Notes under the pieces: model-generated | What the model was told of the DNA's origin: nothing | What the model saw: the letters and a program-made list of their open reading frames with translations, nothing else | Databases searched by the model: none | Made by a program: the position numbers and the translations under genes | In this document: piece by piece, positions 32,845-40,549 of the stretch | Position numbering within the stretch: position 1 is the first letter of the stretch | Layout: every line of letters starts with the position of its first letter | From: Bacteroidales bacterium | GTDB lineage: Bacteria; Bacteroidota; Bacteroidia; Bacteroidales; P3 | NCBI GenBank assembly: GCA_024400415.1 | Contig: JAKSMS010000013.1 | Coordinates: 1-44,795, forward strand | Reading direction: 5' to 3' | Length of the DNA stretch: 44,795 bases

Positions 32845-33309
32845 TCACTCTTCGAAGGCCTTGGTGTTGATATGCTTTCCCGTTATCTCTTCGAGGAAGT
32901 CTATGCGCATCACCGTAAGGAGGTCTTTGGCGTATGCCTGAAGCAGTCCTTTGTAGTAGGTGACGTCTTTGTGGTTGGTCTTTGTGATGCGCTCCCATAG
33001 GGTCTGCTCTGCGGCATCCTTGTAGGCGGGCTCTATCATCTCGCGATTGCCGTCGGTGGTCAGCTTGCGCAGCTTCTGCTCTTCGAGCACCAGCGGCGTG
33101 CCTTTCTGTCCCTCCGGTGCGTGATGCTGCCAGAGCTCTTCGAGGAAGGCGCGATACTCTGCCTCTATCTTCAGGGGCAGGTCTTTGGTATATTCTCCGA
33201 TAGTCTCTGGACGTTCGATGGCGGCCTCTTGCACGAGGCTGCCGAAGTATTTGTCGAGCAGTTGGCTCTGCTTTGCCTCACAGAGGTTGGCGATTTCTTG
33301 TGGTGTCAT
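32845..33309 (-). CDS. Small soluble protein of unknown function
   Basis: This 154-residue cytoplasmic protein has no signal or membrane segment. It is mostly helical and charged (MTPQEIANLCEAKQSQLLDKYFGSL, EYRAFLEELWQHHAPEGQKGTP, TYYKGLLQAYAKDLLTVMRID). I recognise no family. The start overlaps the end of the divergent-RyR gene by 4 bases (ATGA), indicating translational coupling and a likely physical partner. A frameshift near the 3' end, joining the mini-frame at 32697-32780, cannot be excluded. Confidence 0.62.
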   Translation of the reverse strand: MTPQEIANLCEAKQSQLLDKYFGSLVQEAAIERPETIGEYTKDLPLKIEAEYRAFLEELWQHHAPEGQKGTPLVLEEQKLRKLTTDGNREMIEPAYKDAAEQTLWERITKTNHKDVTYYKGLLQAYAKDLLTVMRIDFLEEITGKHINTKAFEE

Positions 33310-34475
33310 AGATATATCAGTTTTTGTTTTCCAGGTGATTTTTTAGAACCCGCCGCTAATATATAGGGGATGGCCAGCATCAAGAAGTAGTCGTACTTGA
33401 TATTCCCCGGATCAATTCGGCGGAGGTTCTTGTAGGAGCAAAGATCCATATGGACCCCATCGTTTTTCAGGCGCTTGCGATATGCCGCTTGTTCATCCCC
33501 AAACAGGTCTTCTATTTCTAGATGCTCCTGGAAGCTGTATGGCCTATATCCGAGGATCAGCCTCTCTACATTCCATCTTGAGTGTTCGCAGAGGGCCAGC
33601 GCATCGATATTATCACTTATCGCTTTATCCACCTTCTTTCTTTCCTCTCTTAGATACTTGTCTATCGTCTTGCCTGGGATGTCCAGCAGCCCATCGAGAC
33701 GCTCCTTGATGCAGTCGGCGCAGAATAGGCATGAGAGCCTGTCATTGGCCTTCACGTTCGCAGACGTCCACTTCTCTAGAGCCTTTTCTGAAGTCGTATG
33801 GCTGAAGAAATAATGCAGGGCTGTCTCATACCGCGGGACGTTCGCATTGTCGTAGGCCGGCAGGTTATCTATGTCCTTTCCTAAATTGTAGGCCATATTT
33901 ATCAGTTGCGCCTGGCAGATCCTCTTGGAATCAGCATCCTCATTGCAGTGATAGGCTATATTCTTCACTTCCGACATTCTGATTTTGATGGGTTCCTCAG
34001 CCTTATCTGGGCACAAGGAACAGCCTGCGCCCGCTTTTCTTATCTCGATGGCGACATCTAATGGCATGAAGTTTTTGAACGATTCATAATACCTACTTTC
34101 GTTCTTGCCGTCTACCACGAACTGGCAGTAATCCGTCAGATTGCCCAAATATTTCTTTAGCAGCTCCTTCATCTGCAAAGAATCCTCATTATTGTGTATT
34201 ACGGATATAACGGTCCTGGTGGATTCATCCCCCTCTTTGAAATTGGGATAATGCGTTATCAATGCCACTTGGCGGACTATTGCCGCTGCCAGTCGATCAC
34301 TACCGCCATCCAGTATTATCTCAACATGCACATACCTGCCAGATTTGGGGCCAAGGTCCTTGGCCACATCGAGACGCTTACGCTCCTCAAGTATGTAGTG
34401 GCGCGCAACAAGCCATTCGTTGACCCCTTCTTCACTTATGCCGTCAATGCCTTGAAACAAGTCTTTTATCATCAT
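33306..34475 (-). CDS. Soluble protein with divergent C-terminal RyR domain
   Basis: This 389-residue cytoplasmic protein has an N-terminal alpha/beta region (about 45-145: VHVEIILDGGSDRLAAAIV, RTVISVIHNNEDS) that looks Rossmann-like but is not assignable. The middle carries Cys pairs (GCSLC at 151-155; CLFCADC at 249-255) that could bind a metal. The C-terminus (about 290-375) fits prokaryotic RyR domains fused to nucleotide-type domains: EHSRWNVERLILGYRP at 297-312, DLCSYKNLRR at 344-353, and a closing helix YDYFLMLAIPYIL. Its ATG overlaps the MscS stop by 4 bases, and its stop overlaps the next gene by 4. It may act as a nucleotide-sensing controller of the channel. Confidence 0.72.
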   Translation of the reverse strand: MMIKDLFQGIDGISEEGVNEWLVARHYILEERKRLDVAKDLGPKSGRYVHVEIILDGGSDRLAAAIVRQVALITHYPNFKEGDESTRTVISVIHNNEDSLQMKELLKKYLGNLTDYCQFVVDGKNESRYYESFKNFMPLDVAIEIRKAGAGCSLCPDKAEEPIKIRMSEVKNIAYHCNEDADSKRICQAQLINMAYNLGKDIDNLPAYDNANVPRYETALHYFFSHTTSEKALEKWTSANVKANDRLSCLFCADCIKERLDGLLDIPGKTIDKYLREERKKVDKAISDNIDALALCEHSRWNVERLILGYRPYSFQEHLEIEDLFGDEQAAYRKRLKNDGVHMDLCSYKNLRRIDPGNIKYDYFLMLAIPYILAAGSKKSPGKQKLIYL

Positions 34476-35632
34476 AGCGATTGTCCTTTCTTGTGATTTG
34501 GCTGTTCTTCAACCATCGTAATAGTATTATTGCTTGCATCGTAGCCAGAAGTACGCTGGTACAGCTGCAAGTCGAACCAGGCCATCGATTCTACGATATG
34601 TTCAATGATCTGCGACTGCTGCCACTCGAATGAGTCTAGCTTGCTATCCGTGATGAAGCAGTAGACCTGCAGCGGGAGACCTTCGTCCACCTGTTCGAGC
34701 CAGCGAACGATGAGCCGCGGCTTGTGCGACACATGCTCGTGCTGCATGAGCCAATGATAAATATAATGGCGGTAGAGCTGTATGTTCAGTACTTTGTCGG
34801 CAGCAGGATTATCCTCTTTAAGCTTTTTCAGGTGATAGTCGAAGAAACCCTTCATCGATGGGCTCAGATCTTCGATTCGCTGTCTCAAAGTAGACAGCTC
34901 CTCCCCTTCCAGATATTGAATCCACCCTGTGTCGACAACAAATGTCTTCAGCATCTGGCGGCCGTGAGTTTTTCCCTCCAGCATCTTCTGGTTGTTCTTG
35001 AAGTGCTGCGATTGGAGGACAAACGTAGGGATGGCCGAGGTGGTAGTATCCCAGTTTTCCAGCGTGACGGTGGTCAGCGACACCCCTTTCACAATGCCGT
35101 CGACGCCATACGAAGGCACCTCAATCCAGTCCTCTATCATCAGCAGGCCGTTCAACCTTAGATACAGGAATGCCGCAACACTCTTGATCGTGTCCTGGAA
35201 TATCCATCCCAGCACCAGGCCTGCGCCTCCCAGCATGATTGCTTCAGGAGAATCTTTTCTCGGATTCAGAAACTCCACCAGAGCGACAATGAATAGGCCG
35301 ATAACAACCAGCAGCACTATCTGGCTGCAGGTTATCCGAGTTTCCTGTTTGCGCAGGCAGAATATCGTGTTCAGCACCTTTATCACCACAGAAGTACGCC
35401 ATAAAAGCAGCACAGACACAACCAACGTGGCTATCCTAAGATAGGGAAACGGATGGCACCCCCAGACGGCCCTTGCTATGAGCAGAGCAGCGTCAAACAT
35501 AGAAGCCAGAACGATGAGGATATTGACCCACCACCACTTGCCATCAATAATGGCACCCCAATACTGCCAAGCCCATTTTTTGCTCGTAAGCGCTCTTTTA
35601 GCGTTGTATGATATCTTAAAGGATTCTTTCAT
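34472..35632 (-). CDS. MscS-family mechanosensitive channel (YbdG-like)
   Basis: This 386-residue inner membrane protein has hydrophobic helices at about 35-58, 66-88 and 104-121, a glycine-rich pore-lining helix (GGAGLVLGWIFQDTIKSVAAFLYLRLNG, about 135-162), and the MscS beta domain (MIEDWIEVPSYGVDGIVKGVSLTTVTLENWD, about 165-195). The C-terminal cytoplasmic region (about 225-370) resembles YbdG-type MscS proteins in length. A GTG one codon earlier is in frame, but ATG at 35632 is preferred. It is placed between two RyR-encoding genes and translationally coupled to one, so its gating may be ligand-regulated as well as tension-driven. Confidence 0.88.
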   Translation of the reverse strand: MKESFKISYNAKRALTSKKWAWQYWGAIIDGKWWWVNILIVLASMFDAALLIARAVWGCHPFPYLRIATLVVSVLLLWRTSVVIKVLNTIFCLRKQETRITCSQIVLLVVIGLFIVALVEFLNPRKDSPEAIMLGGAGLVLGWIFQDTIKSVAAFLYLRLNGLLMIEDWIEVPSYGVDGIVKGVSLTTVTLENWDTTTSAIPTFVLQSQHFKNNQKMLEGKTHGRQMLKTFVVDTGWIQYLEGEELSTLRQRIEDLSPSMKGFFDYHLKKLKEDNPAADKVLNIQLYRHYIYHWLMQHEHVSHKPRLIVRWLEQVDEGLPLQVYCFITDSKLDSFEWQQSQIIEHIVESMAWFDLQLYQRTSGYDASNNTITMVEEQPNHKKGQSL

Positions 35633-35659
35633 CACAGGGTATTATTGATTCATTGAACT

Positions 35660-36667
35660 TTATTTTTCTTTTGTTAGATTCCACCCCAATTTCTTCAGCA
35701 GCTTGATGGTATTCATGGCCATCTCGCGGTCGTAGAGTTTCTCCGACTCGGGGAGCCTATTGTAGGCCATCATGTCGGGATGCAGCTTCTTGGCATCATC
35801 GCGCTCGGGGCCGTAGGTCCAGCCCTCTAGCTTGCGGTTGTAGGCCCACACCTCGTGTGCGTTTTCAGCTATGGCCTCGCGCAGCTCTATGAGGTCGTCC
35901 GAGATCTCCACGTCCGAAAGGTCTATCGGGTGCGGCTCATAATCCTCGCCGTCGCTGATGACGATGAGATAGCGGGAGGAATCGTCCCAGGCATCGACGA
36001 ACTGCGGCAGCGGATAGGCATCGTGCTGCTGCGGCGTGGCAGAATCGGTGATGGTGACGAAATCTTCGCCAACCGACTCAACAACGACCACATGATTGGG
36101 GGTAAGGCCCTCGGACGTGTCTTTGCGCTTCTCCGCAGCGTAATTGCCTACCAGTTCGTTGGCATCTACAGCCGCTATCACGACGCTGCCTGCAGAGAGG
36201 GCCTCACGGATATCCTCTACAGAACAATGGTATCGATGACTGACTGACAGACCCTGCATGCCGGCAAGGCGGCCTATGTTGTGAAGCGCCGTGCCGCTAG
36301 GCTTCTGCCACCCCTCTGCCCGAGATCTTGCAAGCAGATCTTCATCCGATACCATAATTCCAAAATGCCTCAATGCAATCCCCTCGCATCGGATAACGCA
36401 GCTATTGTCGATGATATTCTGCGCAGCCATTGCGGTCATAGGAAGCGTGGAAGGCTGAGCGTGGAGGGCACGTGCCTCCATACCGTCAAGCATAGCGCCA
36501 AGATTTTCAATGTAGGAGTCCACGTTATCGTCGGCATCCCCCATTGCAAACAAGACGGACTCCATCATATCGGGATTTGCTGCCAGATACTGGCGCACGG
36601 CCTCGCGTTCCTCATGCGAGACATTACCCTCTGCGTATGCAGCCAAAAGTTCGTTATCTACAATCAT
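35660..36667 (-). CDS. Anti-sigma-like protein with C39-like cysteine peptidase and RyR domains
   Basis: This is a 335-residue protein. Residues 1-45 (LLAAYAEGNVSHEEREAVRQYLA) resemble the helical start of anti-sigma (zf-HC2-like) domains, without zinc ligands. Residues about 82-238 look like a C39/papain-like peptidase: Cys90, His192 (NHVVVVE) and Asp208 (TITDSA) are in the right order. Residues about 258-332 are a RyR domain (HEVW 271-274, GWTYG 282-286). It follows the sigma gene by 6 bases, so it probably controls that factor, with the RyR part sensing a ligand. The peptidase activity is plausible but unproven. It is the apparent parent of the 99-residue protein at 20265. Confidence 0.8.
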   Translation of the reverse strand: MIVDNELLAAYAEGNVSHEEREAVRQYLAANPDMMESVLFAMGDADDNVDSYIENLGAMLDGMEARALHAQPSTLPMTAMAAQNIIDNSCVIRCEGIALRHFGIMVSDEDLLARSRAEGWQKPSGTALHNIGRLAGMQGLSVSHRYHCSVEDIREALSAGSVVIAAVDANELVGNYAAEKRKDTSEGLTPNHVVVVESVGEDFVTITDSATPQQHDAYPLPQFVDAWDDSSRYLIVISDGEDYEPHPIDLSDVEISDDLIELREAIAENAHEVWAYNRKLEGWTYGPERDDAKKLHPDMMAYNRLPESEKLYDREMAMNTIKLLKKLGWNLTKEK

Positions 36668-36673
36668 ATCCGT

Positions 36674-37366
36674 CTATCTGTTAAGTTTGTTATATATATC
36701 AGCGACTTTGTCATAACCTCGATTAAAGAGGTTGTCGATATAGCCGCTATTGGGTTCTACAATCTGGTTCTTGCTGTTGTAGCGCACAATGCCATTTGCA
36801 CGCCAGTATTCTTGCAGCAGGACAGCAACCTCCTTGCTGCTGTAGCCCTTCAGCCGATGAACGACCACAAAGCGCTGGTCAGGACTTTCCAGCATGAGGA
36901 TGGCCTCATTCAAAACCATCATATTGTATCGACGCTCCTGCTGATCTTCCTCGTCGGCTGGGATCTCAATAGTGTGATGCCCCCCGTCGTCGGTCCAGCC
37001 GATGTCGATAGAGGTATTTTCGCCATTGTTTTCTATCAGTTTTTTGCGCAGTTCGAGGGACAGGTTATAAGCCGTAATGCTCAACCACCTGCCCAGAGTG
37101 CTTCTCCACCCGAACGATCTGAGCGCGTGCCAGTCGCAATTCTTGCCCTTCAGCAGCATGAACAATTCGCTCTGCAGCTCATCAAGCCTGCCAACGCCGC
37201 CAAGCGTCTTCTGGCAGATAGCAATGCAGAGCGGCTCATATCGGTCATAGATAAGATACGTCGCAGCCTCCTCGTTATGAGGCTCTGCAACAATCAGATT
37301 CACAATCTCCTTGTCGCCGAGATTTATATATCTATCTTTGAATATCAGCTCCATGCCAATCCTCAT
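36674..37366 (-). CDS. ECF-like RNA polymerase sigma factor heading the RyR/CHAT/TIR operon
   Basis: This is a 230-residue protein. Region 2-like features are at about 30-110 (AATYLIYDRYEPLCIAICQKT, LDELQSELFMLLKG, WRSTLGRWLSITAYNLSLELRKKL). Region 4-like helices are at about 155-225 (AILMLESPDQRFVVVHRLKGYSSKEVAVLLQEYWRANGIV). It is divergent from standard ECF factors and longer. The first gene of the array, it sits about 85 bases downstream of a well-formed promoter. It is expected to activate the locus or other genes when released from the anti-sigma/RyR protein. A second ATG four codons in (37354) is also possible. Confidence 0.78.
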   Translation of the reverse strand: MRIGMELIFKDRYINLGDKEIVNLIVAEPHNEEAATYLIYDRYEPLCIAICQKTLGGVGRLDELQSELFMLLKGKNCDWHALRSFGWRSTLGRWLSITAYNLSLELRKKLIENNGENTSIDIGWTDDGGHHTIEIPADEEDQQERRYNMMVLNEAILMLESPDQRFVVVHRLKGYSSKEVAVLLQEYWRANGIVRYNSKNQIVEPNSGYIDNLFNRGYDKVADIYNKLNR

Positions 37367-37836
37367 ACTGTTTTGTCAAAGTATTCCAGCTGTTACGCTT
37401 AGAACACATACAATAATCTATATTTTGAATATATCTATATATAGTAAACCGAATGCAAAAATACAACATTTTTATTAATTGGAAGTCAAATAAAATAAAG
37501 AAAACAAACCATTTATCGTTAATCTACTGAAAATCTATTTGATATAATCAATAATATGTGATTCCAATTCAACTATTACAACCTTGATATCAGCATTGGC
37601 GCAATTGTTTTCCCAATTTTACATCATGCCCAAATCCAGTTTTCTGTGAGTTTTTTCGTATTAATCCTAAATTCCGCAAGTAAAAGATCTTGCATAATCA
37701 AAATAAAGTCCTACAGGCTCACTGGTTATTTTTATCGACCAGGCCAAGCCGACGAGGTCGAAAAACGATACTACAAGGCACACCTTCCCCCACCCAGTAT
37801 TGCATGAGGACAGGTAAGAGCCAGAAGGAGCATCAG
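37367..37836. other. Intergenic region between sigma gene and IS remnant
   Basis: This stretch of 470 bases has no convincing gene. The sigma-side half (37367-37530) is A/T-rich and carries the promoter annotated at 37456-37490. The half nearer the transposase (about 37640-37836) is probably the 3' non-coding end of the IS1380-type element; the conserved-looking block at about 37664-37715 may hold its terminal repeat, but I could not pair it with a second end. Confidence 0.45.
37456..37490 (-). promoter_or_regulatory. Promoter of the sigma/RyR/CHAT/TIR operon
   Basis: On the - strand, TTTG (37490-37487) and TATTTTTG (37463-37456) match the Bacteroidota -33/-7 elements (TTTG and TAnnTTTG) with 23 bases between, at the upper end of the accepted range. 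The start site would be near 37450, giving a leader of about 85 bases before the sigma ATG. Confidence 0.6.
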
Positions 37837-38338
37837 TCAGACCTGCAGCTGGAGATAAGCTTGATTGGCAGTGTAGAGCCTAAGCAGTCTGCGAGCCCCT
37901 ACGGTCACCCATTTGAACGGGACGGAGGCGAATCGGAAGACGAAGGCCTTCACCCTCGATGTCATTTTAAGTCCGAAGCCTGCCCTCAAGGATGCAGAGA
38001 AAAAACCTGTAGTAGTTGTGCAGAAAGACCATGATGCCCATGAAAACGGTGTTCGTCTCCATGAAGGAGCATGGCAGGTGGCCCCATCCGAAATCGTTGT
38101 TCATGCAGTTGAAGCAGCGCTCCGTACAGCCCCTCATGTTGTAGAACTGCACCACTTCCTTGTTGCTCATCTCGGTATCGTTTGTCAGGATGCACCGATA
38201 GACGTATTCTCCGTCGAGCAGATCTGACTGCACGTTTCCCCTCAAGGTGGGCTGCACGACAAGCCGGCAGCCTTTCTCCTCCAAGAAGGCGGTAAACGGT
38301 ATTGATGAGAGCTGGCACTTAATGTGGTTGATCTCCGC
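37837..38338 (-). pseudogene. IS1380-family transposase, C-terminal fragment with frameshift
   Basis: From about 38338 to 37967 one - strand frame reads like the end of an IS1380-type DDE transposase (YVYRCILTNDTEMSNKEVV, YNMRGCTERCFN, NNDFGWGHLPCSFMETNT). Near 38000 the reading must shift by one base, because the family's C-terminal block (GLKMTSRVKAFVFRFA, KWVTVGARRLLRLYT) continues in another frame to the TGA at 37837-37839. About 160 codons of a normal roughly 430 remain, and no start is present. The element is therefore dead, 5'-truncated against the ccsA end. Confidence 0.85.
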
Positions 38339-38401
38339 GTCCGCCCAAGAAGCACCGAAGAAACACCGAAGGACTATAGAAGGATCATATACCCGTATTC
38401 A

Positions 38402-40549
38402 TTACGCATAGGAATGCATGCCACCCAAGAAGAAGTTGACACCAAAATAGGTGATAAGCACGCTCAGGAAAGCGACAATGCTATAGATGAGGATAGGACG
38501 AGGATGCTGCAAGTGGGTCAAACTGCGTCCGTGAAGGAGGGCAGAATAGACAATCAAAGTGATGAGTGCCCACACTTCCTTAGGATCCCAAGACCAATAG
38601 GTACCCCATGACTGATTTGCCCACACTGCGCCAATGAATATACCTGCCGTGAGCAGAAACAATGCAGGATAGGCTATGATTTGACAGGTACGAGCCATGC
38701 GTTGTTGATCAAGATGATTCATGAAGAGAAGTGCCGATACTGCCAGGATAGCCATCAAGGCTAGCAGTGCATAAGAAAGCATGATGGTGGCCACATGGAT
38801 GCAGAGCAGTGGAGAGTGCAATACGGGCATCAACTGAGTGACCATAGGGCTGGCGTTTCCCATCATAGCCACCATCATAGCCACGCCTGTCAGCAGAGGT
38901 CCTACTGCCAAGACCGCATGCATACGACGATGAAGGAAGAGGACCAACGCAGATATGCACAATGCTAGAAAATACATGGTTTCGTAGCCGTTGCTGAGGG
39001 GTACATGACTTGACACATACCATCGCAGCGAGAACAATAACAGCAGATAGAGTGACTCTAACACGGTTAGTATCAATGAAACTCTGGAAAATATCGTTGA
39101 GGAAGAGGGTTTTCTGACAATAAGCAGGAAAAATAGGCACAAACCAGCCATGATGCAGAATATGGAGACAGTCTTGCTGGGAGCAATGCTGGTATAGATT
39201 TGTTCCGCCATGAGTCGTGTATCGGAAGGGAGGGTATGTCCAGCACGTTGCTTCTGATAGCTGAGTGTCTTCTCCAGCAATGTATCCAAGGAAGCGTAGT
39301 TCTGCGCTAGCACAAGTTCCTGGCTATAACTGAGACTTTTGCGGATAAAAAGATACTCGTCATCTGAAAGTTGTAGCGGCAAGGGATCTCTGTGGGAATA
39401 CCATCCTATATTGCCCACACTATCGGCAATAGGATACATTTTGAGCAGTTCCCCACCATAGAGCATGACCACAAGCAGATACTTCTCGTTGACTGCCATA
39501 AGCGAGGAATATCGAGGGTCGGTGGCAGCCATCGTGTCGAGCATCTTGAGTCGATATTGCCCCATATTGTCAATATAGTCATTCACCGACACATAGCTGG
39601 ATGAGGTATGGAACAGAGATTTCACAGCCTCACCACCCTTCAGTTTGATGATGGGTTCCTGCTGCCAGTCGGAATAATAGTATAGCCAACCAGAGAGAAC
39701 CTGCTCGCTTGTAAGTCCCTTGTATGTGGGGGAGCCATAGAGTTTGGTAGTAAAATCGCGCGCCAAGGTCGACACAGGGCAAATACGACCCTGGTAGTTC
39801 ACACATAGTCTGCCCATGCGCTCGGCACTTTCACGGGGCAGTGTGCGAGGCAGAGCCTGAGCCTCAGCCGAAAGGGCCAGCAGCAATAATGCCATTCCGC
39901 CTTTTATCAGCTGACGAAAACGGCTGTGAGGGTCAAAGAAGAACCCCAGCATGCTTACCAGCAGAATCAGGTAACCGGCATAGTTGAGTCCCGTGCCCCA
40001 GGGATCGTGTGTAACCGTGAGGATGACCTCTCCATCAGGGGAGTAGCCCGACAGACAGAAATGATAGCCTCCATAGCGGGCAATATGGTTCATCGATATG
40101 GTATCCTGCAGGTCACGATTGAAAGTGACAATGCTCACAAAATCCTGTGGCGACTGTGTGCCAGGATAGTTGACCACCTCAAAATAGTTCAGCTGCACAC
40201 TGAAAGGCAAAGTCCAGTTACCATGATCCGAATCGACTAACGACGCATGTATGTCAGGTGCAAGAGTGATACGTCCCGACTGCGCTGCAAAGGATGAGAT
40301 GATCATTCCCACCAGGATAAACAGGAAGGCCAGATGAATACCCATGACGGCAGGACGCTTCATGATGCGCTTCTTAACCAAGGCGGCAATAGCCAGTATG
40401 GCCAGCAGTACCCACAGTCCTGCAAACCACCACGAATGATATACATGTTCAATGGCATGGGCTGCGCCGTAGAGACGTTGCACCATGGTGCCGGCAGCCA
40501 TAGCCAGCACCACGGAAACAACTATTATAAGCGTGGACAGCTTCTTCAT
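38402..40549 (-). CDS. ccsA: ResB-CcsA fusion cytochrome c biogenesis protein
   Basis: This is a 715-residue integral membrane protein. The N-terminal part (about 1-240) is ResB-like, with two early spans and a periplasmic segment. A large periplasmic insertion follows (about 250-480). The C-terminal CcsA region has several helices and the haem-handling WWD motif (WGTYWSWDPKEVWALITL) with flanking histidines. It belongs to system II cytochrome c maturation, which attaches haem to CxxCH proteins in the periplasm. The ATG at 40549 overlaps the stop of the di-haem protein gene by 4 bases, so its likely client is encoded directly upstream. An in-frame extension upstream is the overlap only. Confidence 0.9.
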   Translation of the reverse strand: MKKLSTLIIVVSVVLAMAAGTMVQRLYGAAHAIEHVYHSWWFAGLWVLLAILAIAALVKKRIMKRPAVMGIHLAFLFILVGMIISSFAAQSGRITLAPDIHASLVDSDHGNWTLPFSVQLNYFEVVNYPGTQSPQDFVSIVTFNRDLQDTISMNHIARYGGYHFCLSGYSPDGEVILTVTHDPWGTGLNYAGYLILLVSMLGFFFDPHSRFRQLIKGGMALLLLALSAEAQALPRTLPRESAERMGRLCVNYQGRICPVSTLARDFTTKLYGSPTYKGLTSEQVLSGWLYYYSDWQQEPIIKLKGGEAVKSLFHTSSSYVSVNDYIDNMGQYRLKMLDTMAATDPRYSSLMAVNEKYLLVVMLYGGELLKMYPIADSVGNIGWYSHRDPLPLQLSDDEYLFIRKSLSYSQELVLAQNYASLDTLLEKTLSYQKQRAGHTLPSDTRLMAEQIYTSIAPSKTVSIFCIMAGLCLFFLLIVRKPSSSTIFSRVSLILTVLESLYLLLLFSLRWYVSSHVPLSNGYETMYFLALCISALVLFLHRRMHAVLAVGPLLTGVAMMVAMMGNASPMVTQLMPVLHSPLLCIHVATIMLSYALLALMAILAVSALLFMNHLDQQRMARTCQIIAYPALFLLTAGIFIGAVWANQSWGTYWSWDPKEVWALITLIVYSALLHGRSLTHLQHPRPILIYSIVAFLSVLITYFGVNFFLGGMHSYA

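Noticed and set aside
32735-32998. An 87-codon - strand frame overlapping the end of the 154-residue protein gene
   Set aside because: Most of it overlaps the better frame out of phase, and its composition is shadow-like.
36281-37402. A 373-codon + strand frame across the sigma and anti-sigma genes
   Set aside because: It crosses two genes with recognisable domains on the other strand and shows no domain itself.
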